A DNA stretch of 64,000 nt. Source: JAXLYX01 sp046351215 (GTDB lineage Bacteria > Myxococcota_A > Polyangia > Polyangiales > Houyiibacteriaceae). Below, piece by piece: positions 40,846 through 47,918 of this stretch (position 1 is the stretch's first letter; every line of letters starts with the position of its first letter). Location of the stretch: contig JAXLYX010000016.1 of the NCBI GenBank assembly GCA_046351215.1, positions 111,844-175,843 on the forward strand. The letters run 5' to 3'. Both the position numbers and the translations under genes were made by a program. The notes beneath the pieces are model-generated. The model did no database searches and was not told where the DNA came from. It was given only the letters and a program-made list of their open reading frames with translations.

Positions 40846-41567
40846 CGGATCGCGAAGACGCCTTCGACGCTGCCGCTCTCGCCCTGGTCGCGCACGGAGA
40901 GCTCGACGAGGCCTCCTACGCCGCGCTGCGCGCACGGCTCGTCGGGTACGCCCGCAGGATGCTCGGTTCCGAAGCCTTGGCGGAGGACGCGGTCGCCGAG
41001 ACCCTGCTCTCCGTGTTCGAGGCCTACCGTCGTGGGGAGCGGCAAGCCCCGGCGAACGCCGCGGCGTATCTCCAGATGGCGTGCAGGAACAAATGCATCG
41101 ATGAGCTGCGACGTCGGAGGCGTCGGAGCAAGGAGCTGACCCCTGACGGGCAGACGCCGACGGTGGTCGTGCCTCCCGGTTCCGAGATTCTTGTCGAGGA
41201 CTTCACCATGCAGCGAGTCTTCCAGGCGCTCGTCGAGCGTGCCGCGGCGGCGATCCCCAAGGTGGATCACCGCGCCTCGTTCCTCGAATCGGTCGAGGAG
41301 ATGCGTCAGCTCGTCGTCGGTGAAGTCGAGACGAGCGATCTGCTGCGGGCCAAGGGGCTCGAAGAAGGAGCGGACGTGGCGACGCACAAGCGGCTCCGCG
41401 ACGCCGTTCAGCAGCGCCACGCACGTGCCCGGAAGCATCTTCGCGATCGGATCGACGAGGAGCGGAGCTCGGGCGCGCTGTCGGCGATGGATGCGGACGA
41501 GCTGGTCCTCTACCTGAACCTCCTGAGGCGGCGTCAGAACGACCCCTCCAGCGACGTCGAACAGTAG
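40842..41567 (+). CDS. ECF-type sigma-70 family factor
   Basis: This 241-aa protein has sigma region 2 at about residues 28-105: LVGYARRMLGSEALAEDAVAETLLSVFEAY contains the typical AEDAV helix, and AAYLQMACRNKCIDELRRRRR is the core-binding and -10-recognition helix. Region 4 is less obvious and would lie at about 130-205 (VFQALVERAAAAIPK to QQRHARARKHL). No transmembrane anti-sigma gene is adjacent. It is followed 13 bases later by an unknown protein and then a Lon-like protease. Four ECF-type promoters around this CRISPR locus are candidate targets. Position and partners recall CalpS of the cyclic-nucleotide-activated CRISPR protease system. Confidence 0.8.
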   Translation: MTDREDAFDAAALALVAHGELDEASYAALRARLVGYARRMLGSEALAEDAVAETLLSVFEAYRRGERQAPANAAAYLQMACRNKCIDELRRRRRRSKELTPDGQTPTVVVPPGSEILVEDFTMQRVFQALVERAAAAIPKVDHRASFLESVEEMRQLVVGEVETSDLLRAKGLEEGADVATHKRLRDAVQQRHARARKHLRDRIDEERSSGALSAMDADELVLYLNLLRRRQNDPSSDVEQ

Positions 41568-41580
41568 GAAGTGACTTCCC

Positions 41581-42651
41581 ATGACGGATGCCAAGGAAAG
41601 CTGGCGGGAGCGACTCGGGCTCGCGGACGACCCCTCGGTCGAGGAGCTCGGCAGCGTGCGGCCCCCGACCGAGGTCGGTTATGGTCTGACGACGGACGTG
41701 GTCCGTCTCGATCCGGCTCGGACGCCGGAGCGTCTTCGAGGCGATCCCTCCTTCGTCGATGAGCTCGAGCTCGCTCGTGCGACCGCCGCCCGTCTACCGG
41801 GGCTTGCCATCGCCTTCTGGCGCACCGACTCACGGTACGTCGTCGTGGGTGGGCTGGAGCCGGAGCGGCTCGTGGGCGAATCGACCTACGCGCCCGAGCT
41901 CGGGACGCTGCTCCTGCTCGCGCCGGACAGCGAAGGAGCGGCCGTGTACGAATGCGAAGGGGGCGAGATCTGGATCGCCGCCGACGCCGGCATGCTGCAT
42001 GCGTGGTTCGTTCCCACGCGGGCTCCTGCCTGGGCCGAGAAGCTCGACGTGGTCGGGCGCCAGGCGAGCCACGAACCGTCGGTTCCCTCGGCAATCGCTC
42101 TCGTCACCAGTCTCTCGCTGGCACCTTGGTTGCGTCGACGCCTCGAGGTCCTCGAGGCCTCGCCGCTCGCGGTCGACCGCTGCGCCGCGCTCGGGCACGT
42201 CGCCCGCTTCGCGCTGGCATCCCATCCCGAGCCGACTCGAGCCCTGCAGGCTCTGCTCCGCCGCGAGATCTCCTCGCCCGCGGAAGCGGTGATGGAGAAA
42301 GCTCGTGCGATGGACCAGGTCGCACGCGATCGGGTGCGCGCCGAGGCGCTCGACCGCGTCGGGCGGTGCCGCGAGCTCCTCTCGGAGCTGCCGGAGCTCG
42401 TGAGCGAGCGATCGCCGGACGCGGCTTCTGCTGCAAGGCTGCTGCGGCATCGCCGCAACGAGCTCGAATCCGTCGCAGTCGTCCTCCGCGGCGCGGGCGA
42501 CCTCGCGCTCGACGATGCGCTCGCCGACTTGGATCGCGGCGCCGAGTCGTGGCTGACGACGCTGGATGTCGCCGATCCGGGGTGCGACGACGAGCTCGCC
42601 GAGGCCTCGGTGGCACGTAGAGGCATTTGGTGGGGACCGTCGTTGCAGTGA
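41581..42651 (+). CDS. Unknown protein between sigma factor and Lon-like protease; candidate anti-sigma
   Basis: I do not recognise this 356-aa soluble protein. The first about 150 residues look mixed alpha/beta (for example AIAFWRTDSRYVVVGG, GTLLLLAPDSEGAAVYECE, GGEIWIAADAGMLHAWFV). The rest is helical, with SLAPWLRRRLEVLEASPLAVDRCAALGHVARFALASH followed by charged helices. There is no signal peptide and no membrane segment. It starts 13 bases after the sigma gene, and its stop overlaps the protease start (GTGA at 42648-42651). In the CalpL/CalpT/CalpS scheme the middle partner holds the sigma factor until it is cut by the protease; this gene sits in exactly that place but shows no visible MazF-like motif, so the role is an inference from order only. 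Confidence 0.55.
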   Translation: MTDAKESWRERLGLADDPSVEELGSVRPPTEVGYGLTTDVVRLDPARTPERLRGDPSFVDELELARATAARLPGLAIAFWRTDSRYVVVGGLEPERLVGESTYAPELGTLLLLAPDSEGAAVYECEGGEIWIAADAGMLHAWFVPTRAPAWAEKLDVVGRQASHEPSVPSAIALVTSLSLAPWLRRRLEVLEASPLAVDRCAALGHVARFALASHPEPTRALQALLRREISSPAEAVMEKARAMDQVARDRVRAEALDRVGRCRELLSELPELVSERSPDAASAARLLRHRRNELESVAVVLRGAGDLALDDALADLDRGAESWLTTLDVADPGCDDELAEASVARRGIWWGPSLQ

Positions 42652-44432
42652 CGCTCGAGGCGCTTCTCCACGGTACCCTGCCGCCGTTTCGAACTCGCGA
42701 GCTCGTGGACTTCGTCCTCCGCGATCCGGCCGCCTTCCCGCGGCGCGGGGAGTCGAACTCGAGAGCGCTCGAGCTGCGACCCGCAGGGCCGCGGGAGCTG
42801 GGTGCCGGCGAGACAGTGCTCCTCTGCGTCGTCGGGCCGGGGGCTCGTGTCTTCAGAGCGTCCCCGGTTGCCCGCAACCGAGCCCGCGCGCTTCCACTCG
42901 CACCGGCGACGCGAGACGCAGCGGTCACGGCGCGGGAAGTGGCCGTGCGCGCCGCGGCGAGCCTCCGCCGTCCATACTCTGCAAGTCATCCGGTCGAGTG
43001 GTTCGGCACCCTGATCGCCCCCGTCGGTGCAGAGCCTCCCGCCTCCCTCGACGGCGCCTCCTACGGTCTCGCCTTCGTGCTCGGAGAGATCTCGTCGATC
43101 GAGGATCGGCCGCTTCGGTCGTACGTTGCCGCGCTCGGCGTCATCGACGCAGAAGGCAACGTGTCCCCCGTGGATGGATTCGAGCCCAAGGCCCGGGTGG
43201 TGCGCGACTGGCTTCCCGGGATCGGGACGGTGCTCGTCGCGCCCGGCGAAGCGGAACGATTCCAGCACTGCTTCGGGCAGTCGGTCGAGGTGATCGAGGT
43301 CGCAACCGTCGAGGAAGCACGCGAGCTCGCGTTGGCGGAACCGCGCCGGGAGAGCGGTCCGTGGACCGACGAGAACGAGGCCCGGGCGTTGCTCGCGCTG
43401 GCGCTCGAAGAGCGGCCTTCCAAGACGAACTGGCGCTCGCTGGCGGTGCGCGCAGGGGCCTTCGGGAAGGGAGGCGCGTCGCGGACCGCGCGAGCATGGG
43501 CGCGGCTCGCGAAGGCCATCACGACGCGGCACGTCGGAGGGGACACGGACGAGTCGGCCTTCCACGACCCATGTCTCCCTGACCTTCCCCGTACCCTCTA
43601 CGCCAAGGTGCAGGCGCATCACCTTCAATCGCTCGTGGACGCGGCCGACGATGCGGCCGTCGCCCTGGCGCGCAGCGAGATCGCACGACTCCAGCGGACA
43701 GTCCCTAGTCGGGACCTCCTCGCGGATGCCATGACCGAGGTTCGTCGCGTTGCGATCGATTGCATCCGCGAGGAGCGCATGATTCTCGGTGCCGCGGCGC
43801 GATGCCTCTCCATCGAGGATCCAGAGAGCGCCGCGGTGCTCGCCGGAGCGGTGGTGGAAGGGTGGTTCCAGAACCTCGAGCCGGGGTCGGCTTCGCATCC
43901 CCTCGCCCTCCATATCCGCTGCCTCGGCGTCTCGCAAGATCGCCCAGCCCTCGAGAGAGCGATCGATCGCTTCGTCTATCCGTTCCGGGACGCGGTGCCC
44001 CACGACTGGACGTCGCAGGCGTTCGTCGACTACGAGCTCGCACGTGCCTGGGTCCTCCTCGGCGAACCGGCTCGCGCGCTCGAAGAGCTCGACCCCTATC
44101 GACCACAGGGGAGCCGCGTGGATTGTGCACGAGGCCTCGCGAGTCACATCCATCGTTGGACGGCGCGCATCCGCATCCTGCAGGGTGACCGGGAGGCTGC
44201 TCACGAAGAGCGCGCATCACTCTGGAGTCGCTCCTCGGAGCGCGAGCCCGGCGTAAGCGTGCAGCAGCTCCTGGCTCGGCTCGACGAGGCGATCGAGCTC
44301 GAGCGGGGGACCGAGGAGATCCTCGGAGCTCTCCTGGCGCATCCGAGTCGAGGTGCGCTCGTGCGTGCGATCCTGCGAACGGCGCCAGCCGGAACCGGCG
44401 CGGCGTGGCTGGCGAATAGGTACCCGTACTGA
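42648..44432 (+). CDS. Lon-like Ser/Lys protease domain with helical C-terminal region
   Basis: This 594-aa protein has a Lon protease-type domain at about residues 115-230. LDGASYGLAFVLGEIS (from 134) has the nucleophile serine at 138, as in Lon's GPSAG. SPVDGFEPKARVV has the lysine at 181, giving the same 43-residue Ser-Lys spacing as E. coli Lon (S679/K722). VAALGVIDAEGNVSPVDGF matches the strand before it. The first about 110 residues are unassigned, and 230-594 is helical with TPR-like character. There is no AAA+ module and no recognised SAVED or CARF domain, so the activating signal is unknown. The GTG at 42648 overlaps the previous stop. It is the last gene of the DUF3800-sigma operon. 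Confidence 0.7.
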   Translation: MTLEALLHGTLPPFRTRELVDFVLRDPAAFPRRGESNSRALELRPAGPRELGAGETVLLCVVGPGARVFRASPVARNRARALPLAPATRDAAVTAREVAVRAAASLRRPYSASHPVEWFGTLIAPVGAEPPASLDGASYGLAFVLGEISSIEDRPLRSYVAALGVIDAEGNVSPVDGFEPKARVVRDWLPGIGTVLVAPGEAERFQHCFGQSVEVIEVATVEEARELALAEPRRESGPWTDENEARALLALALEERPSKTNWRSLAVRAGAFGKGGASRTARAWARLAKAITTRHVGGDTDESAFHDPCLPDLPRTLYAKVQAHHLQSLVDAADDAAVALARSEIARLQRTVPSRDLLADAMTEVRRVAIDCIREERMILGAAARCLSIEDPESAAVLAGAVVEGWFQNLEPGSASHPLALHIRCLGVSQDRPALERAIDRFVYPFRDAVPHDWTSQAFVDYELARAWVLLGEPARALEELDPYRPQGSRVDCARGLASHIHRWTARIRILQGDREAAHEERASLWSRSSEREPGVSVQQLLARLDEAIELERGTEEILGALLAHPSRGALVRAILRTAPAGTGAAWLANRYPY

Positions 44433-44488
44433 TTGCGGGAACGCGGGGTGACGGGGCGGGCACGTGGACGCGGCGTGACGAGGCGCGG

Positions 44489-44494
44489 TAGCCT
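44489..44494 (+). promoter_or_regulatory. -10 box (TAGCCT) of the HEPN-like gene
   Basis: TAGCCT ends six bases before the ATG at 44501, predicting a leaderless mRNA. Confidence 0.45.
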
Positions 44495-44500
44495 GATCCG

Positions 44501-45208
44501 ATGGCTGTGAACGCGATCCATGCACTGAAATTCGTGCGTGACCATGGGCCCTGCAGTACCGCGGATGTCGCCCAGGCCCTCCGTCCACCGGGGCTCGACG
44601 GCACGATGGCGTCGTTGTTCTACACGGAGACGAACAGCGTGCTGCGCAGCCTGGCGGATGCGGGGGTCGTCGAGATCACGGACGTCGAGAGGAACATCTG
44701 GGCCGTGACCTCGCTCCTGGCGCCATTGCAGGGGGCGCTTGGCTTGAGCCTGACCCACATGCGGCTGGGTTCGGGCATGCACCCCGAAGTGGTGGAGCTC
44801 GTCTACGGACGCACGACTCGTCTGACCATGCTAGGCGAATCGACTCCCGCGATTCGCGACGTGATCGCCTCCATGAACGAAGTGGCCGCGTGCCTGTCCA
44901 TCGGCTGCTACGGCGCCGCCATCGCGATGTCCGGCCGCGTGATCGAGATATGCCTGCGGTATCGCCTCGAGAGGCTGGGAGTCTCCACAGCCGACGACTG
45001 GTCGCTTGGCACCCTGCTCGGACGGCTGAAGGAAGTCGGGACCGACGACCTGCCACCGTCGATCCACAACGTCGCCAACCTCATCAAGGAGGAGAGGAAT
45101 ACTGCGATCCATGCGAGAACCCGCAGGGAGCCGCCCACGGCGGACCGGGCCCTGCTGGTCGTCCATGCGGTCATGGATTCGATGACGACGCTGCTTCGAG
45201 CGGAGTAG
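44501..45208 (+). CDS. Winged-helix-like and DUF4145/HEPN-like protein
   Basis: This 235-aa protein has an N-terminal region that looks like a winged helix (HALKFVRDHGPCSTADVAQAL ... SVLRSLADAGVVEIT). The C-terminal helical domain resembles DUF4145: LSIGCYGAAIAMSGRVIEICLRYRLE, then LIKEERNTAIHAR with RNTAIH, an R-x4-H pattern shared with HEPN domains. HEPN-like DUF4145 domains are found in restriction, toxin and other defence proteins. The gene ends at 45208, one base before the truncated copy of the helicase 3' end at 45210, so it is the last gene of the accessory island. It may be a toxin-like or regulatory protein; the exact role is unknown. Confidence 0.6.
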   Translation: MAVNAIHALKFVRDHGPCSTADVAQALRPPGLDGTMASLFYTETNSVLRSLADAGVVEITDVERNIWAVTSLLAPLQGALGLSLTHMRLGSGMHPEVVELVYGRTTRLTMLGESTPAIRDVIASMNEVAACLSIGCYGAAIAMSGRVIEICLRYRLERLGVSTADDWSLGTLLGRLKEVGTDDLPPSIHNVANLIKEERNTAIHARTRREPPTADRALLVVHAVMDSMTTLLRAE

Positions 45209-45209
45209 C

Positions 45210-45245
45210 GGCGATCTCTTCGGGAAGTTCGCGGCGGCCGTGGCC
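45210..45245 (+). repeat. Right copy of 36-bp direct repeat (helicase 3' end remnant)
   Basis: These bases encode GDLFGKFAAAVA and are followed by TGA, with no upstream open helicase frame. Two of 36 bases differ from 7849-7884, both synonymous. The homology starts right after the stop codon of the HEPN-like gene. Confidence 0.8.
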
Positions 45246-45383
45246 TGATCCCCCGCCTTTGGCCCCATCGGACAAGCCAATTGGCACCCGCGGACCATGC
45301 GAGCCCCGACCGTCCGCCCCCATACTCCTCGGGCCGGGACGTCGCGGGAATCGCGGCTCGCCCCGATCGAGGAGCGTTCGCGC

Positions 45384-46319
45384 ATGCGCAGTCGGAAGGT
45401 CACGACGCAGGATTCGGTGCTGCACGTCGTCGAGGACGGCGATCCGAGGAACCCCGGGATCCTCTTCCTCCACGGCTTCCCCGATTGCCACGCGGTGTGG
45501 AGCCATCAGCTCGCGGCGCTCGCGTCGGACTTCCACGTCATCACGTTCGACCTGCGCGGCGTCGCCGAGAGCACGGCTCCGTCGCGGAAGGATGGATACC
45601 GCATCGAGCGGATCCTCCCCGACATCGAGGCGGTGATCGACGCGACGCGCGGGCCCGAGGGGAAGGTTCACCTCGTCGGCCACGACTGGGGCTCGGTGCT
45701 CGGCTGGAGCTTCGTCGGCGAGCCTCGCTACGCGGCGCGCGTGAGGAGCTGGACCAGCATGTCGGGGCCGCACGTCGGGTCGATGCTCGAGGGCGCGAAG
45801 CGGGGCCTCCTCGGCCGTGACGGCAAGCGTCGCTGGGAGACCATCGCGCAGATCCTCAGCAGCTGGTACGTGTACGCGCTGAACATCCCGGGCTATGGCG
45901 AGAAGTTCTTCGAGCTCGTCGGCGCGAACGGCTGGAGGCGGGCTCTCGAGCGCGGCGGCGTCCCCTCGAGCGATCCCTACCTGCGCATCACGGACGCGGA
46001 CGTGCTCGCGCGGACGAGGAACCCGATCGGTCTCTACCAGCAGAACCTGAGGCCGCCTCCGGCGCCGCTCGCGAAGGGCTCGGTGCGCACGCCGACGCTC
46101 CTCGTGGTGCCGCTCCGCGATCGTTTCGTGAAGCCGGTGAACTTCGCCGACCTCGGCGAGGTCTGCACGAAGCTCGAGCGCGTCGAGATCGAGGCGAACC
46201 ACTGGGCGCAGCGCAGCCATCCGGAAGTGATCACGGCGCTCGTGCGCGACTTCGTGTCGCGGAACGAAGGGCGGACGACGGAAGCCGGCGCGGCCCGGCG
46301 CGAGGGAGGCGTGACGTGA
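45384..46319 (+). CDS. Alpha/beta hydrolase, epoxide hydrolase/dehalogenase-like
   Basis: This 311-aa protein has the alpha/beta-hydrolase order: oxyanion region FLHGFPDCHAVW near residue 30, DLRGVAES near 60, and the nucleophile elbow VGHDWGSVLGW with Asp as nucleophile (about residue 101), which points to epoxide hydrolases or haloalkane dehalogenases rather than Ser esterases. A late EANHWAQRSHPE supplies the His. The ATG at 45384 is taken as the start because the conserved fold begins soon after. It is the first gene beyond the accessory island and overlaps the SDR gene that follows (GTGA at 46316-46319). The substrate is unknown. Confidence 0.85.
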   Translation: MRSRKVTTQDSVLHVVEDGDPRNPGILFLHGFPDCHAVWSHQLAALASDFHVITFDLRGVAESTAPSRKDGYRIERILPDIEAVIDATRGPEGKVHLVGHDWGSVLGWSFVGEPRYAARVRSWTSMSGPHVGSMLEGAKRGLLGRDGKRRWETIAQILSSWYVYALNIPGYGEKFFELVGANGWRRALERGGVPSSDPYLRITDADVLARTRNPIGLYQQNLRPPPAPLAKGSVRTPTLLVVPLRDRFVKPVNFADLGEVCTKLERVEIEANHWAQRSHPEVITALVRDFVSRNEGRTTEAGAARREGGVT

Positions 46320-47137
46320 AGCGATTCGACGACAAGCTGGTGCTCGTCACGGGCGGTGGCAGCGGCATCGGTCGCGAGACGGCGATCGCCTTCGCGAAGG
46401 AGGGCGCGCGCGTCCTCGTCACCGACATCCGGGAGGAGGGACTTCGCGAGACCAAGAAGCGCGTCGAGATGGTCGGCGGGAAGTGCTTCACGTTCCTCGC
46501 CAACGTCGCCGACGGCGCGGCGATGCGCTCGCTCGCCGCGACGATCGAGAAGGAGCACGGCGTCGTCGACGTCCTCGTGAACAACGCGGGCATCGGGGCG
46601 GCGGGACGCTTCCTCGAGACGACGCTCGAGACCTGGAAGAAGGTCTTCGACGTGAACCTCATGGGCGTGGTGCACGGCTGCCATGCGTTCCTGCCTTCGA
46701 TGGTCTCGCGCGGGCGCGGCGGGCACGTCGTGAACCTCGCCTCGCTCGCGGGCTATTTCGCGGCGGCCGACATGCCGGTCTACGCCGCGAGCAAGTTCGC
46801 CGTGCTCGGCTTCTCCGAATCGCTCCGCGCCGACATGGCCGCCCACGGCATCGGCGTCACGGCGATCTGCCCGGGCATCATCGACACGGGCATCATCGCC
46901 TCGACGATCCTCGAGGGCGAGATGGGCAAGCCCGGCGTGCGCGACGAGGTGCAGAAGCTCTACACGAAGCGTCACTACACGCCGGCGCAGGTCGCCGAGG
47001 CGATCGTCGACGCGGTGAGGAAGAACCAGGCCGTGCGCCCCGTGTCCCCCGAGAGCTGGGCGATGTACTACACGAAGAGGCTCAGCCCGGGGCTCGCGGC
47101 GTTCGTCGCGCGGCGGCAGTCGAAGATGTTCCGCTGA
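46316..47137 (+). CDS. Short-chain dehydrogenase/reductase
   Basis: This 273-aa SDR starts LVLVTGGGSGIGRETAIAFA (TGGGSGIG cofactor motif), has VNNAGIGAAG (NNAG), the active-site Tyr/Lys in VYAASKFAVLGFSESL, and a typical C-terminal extension. The GTG start overlaps the end of the hydrolase gene, so the pair is translationally coupled and may act on the same lipophilic substrate. The enzyme would use NAD(P) for alcohol/ketone conversion; the substrate is unknown. Confidence 0.88.
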   Translation: MKRFDDKLVLVTGGGSGIGRETAIAFAKEGARVLVTDIREEGLRETKKRVEMVGGKCFTFLANVADGAAMRSLAATIEKEHGVVDVLVNNAGIGAAGRFLETTLETWKKVFDVNLMGVVHGCHAFLPSMVSRGRGGHVVNLASLAGYFAAADMPVYAASKFAVLGFSESLRADMAAHGIGVTAICPGIIDTGIIASTILEGEMGKPGVRDEVQKLYTKRHYTPAQVAEAIVDAVRKNQAVRPVSPESWAMYYTKRLSPGLAAFVARRQSKMFR

Positions 47138-47167
47138 CGCTCCTTGATCCCGATGCGGAGCGCGGCC

Positions 47168-47173
47168 TACCGT
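47168..47173 (+). promoter_or_regulatory. -10 box (TACCGT) of the SUKH-like gene
   Basis: TACCGT ends seven bases before the ATG at 47181, predicting a leaderless mRNA. Confidence 0.4.
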
Positions 47174-47180
47174 GCCTCGC

Positions 47181-47918
47181 ATGAAGCTCCCCGCCTCCTT
47201 CCTCGCACTGCACCTCGCGGGCCGTTTCGACTACTGGGGGGGAGCCGCCTACCACGACCTCGACGAGGCGACGCGGCAGCGGCTCGTGAAGGAGCGGCGG
47301 AACGTCGTGCTCTGGCTCCGGGGCATCGAGTGGGACACCGACCCTTCCGAGGTGGCCGAGCGGAGCGACCTCCGGCCGGGCGTGTTTCCCTTCGCCGGCA
47401 ACGGCGCGGGCGATTCGTTCGCGTTCTATCCCGCGTGGCAGGGCGAAGCGCCGGAGCCACCCGTGATCTTCGTGCCGCACGACGAGCCGACGTCGGCCTA
47501 TTTCGCGCCGACGTTCGCGCTCGCCCTCTACCGGCTCTGGCTCGAGATGGGCGCCGAGTGGGACGCGGAATACGACGGGGACGATCGCGAGAGCGCGCTG
47601 CGCGCCTGGGCCGGCATCCTCTCGCCGATCCTCGTTTCCGACACGCGCGCCGAGCTCGAGGCGCTCGCCGCGGATCCCGCCCCGGACAGGCTCGCCGCCG
47701 CGCGCGACGCCTTCCTCGCCTCGCTGCCGGCGAAGGAGCTCCGCGCGACGCTGCCGCCGACGAAGTACGATTCGCGGTACGTGAAGGGCGAGCTCGCGAA
47801 GCGGCTCTACGACGAGTCGATCGCCTTCTACGAGGCGCTCGTCGCCGAGGGCCACGCGCGCTTCCAGGAGCAGCTCGACGAGACGCGGAGGAATCGCGAC
47901 GCGGCGCTCGCCGGCTAG
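47181..47918 (+). CDS. SUKH/SMI1-KNR4-like protein
   Basis: This 245-aa protein has VFPFAGNGAGDSFAFYPAW and PPVIFVPHDEPTSAYFAPTF, the GxGD and acidic loop pattern of SMI1/KNR4 (SUKH) proteins. Several SUKH proteins are immunity proteins against secreted toxins, but many are solitary with unknown roles, and no toxin gene is adjacent. The last about 60 residues are helical. The ATG at 47181 fits a -10 box seven bases upstream. Its TAG stop overlaps the stop of the convergent kelch gene. Confidence 0.65.
   Translation: MKLPASFLALHLAGRFDYWGGAAYHDLDEATRQRLVKERRNVVLWLRGIEWDTDPSEVAERSDLRPGVFPFAGNGAGDSFAFYPAWQGEAPEPPVIFVPHDEPTSAYFAPTFALALYRLWLEMGAEWDAEYDGDDRESALRAWAGILSPILVSDTRAELEALAADPAPDRLAAARDAFLASLPAKELRATLPPTKYDSRYVKGELAKRLYDESIAFYEALVAEGHARFQEQLDETRRNRDAALAG

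Noticed and set aside
42673..42678. TACCCT near the start of the Lon-like gene
   Set aside because: It lies inside the coding sequence, and no in-frame start codon follows at 6-8 bases.
7888..45209. Integrase, tRNA or transposase that would explain the island
   Set aside because: I looked for tyrosine or serine recombinase motifs, DDE transposases and tRNA-like cloverleafs next to the direct repeats and saw none.
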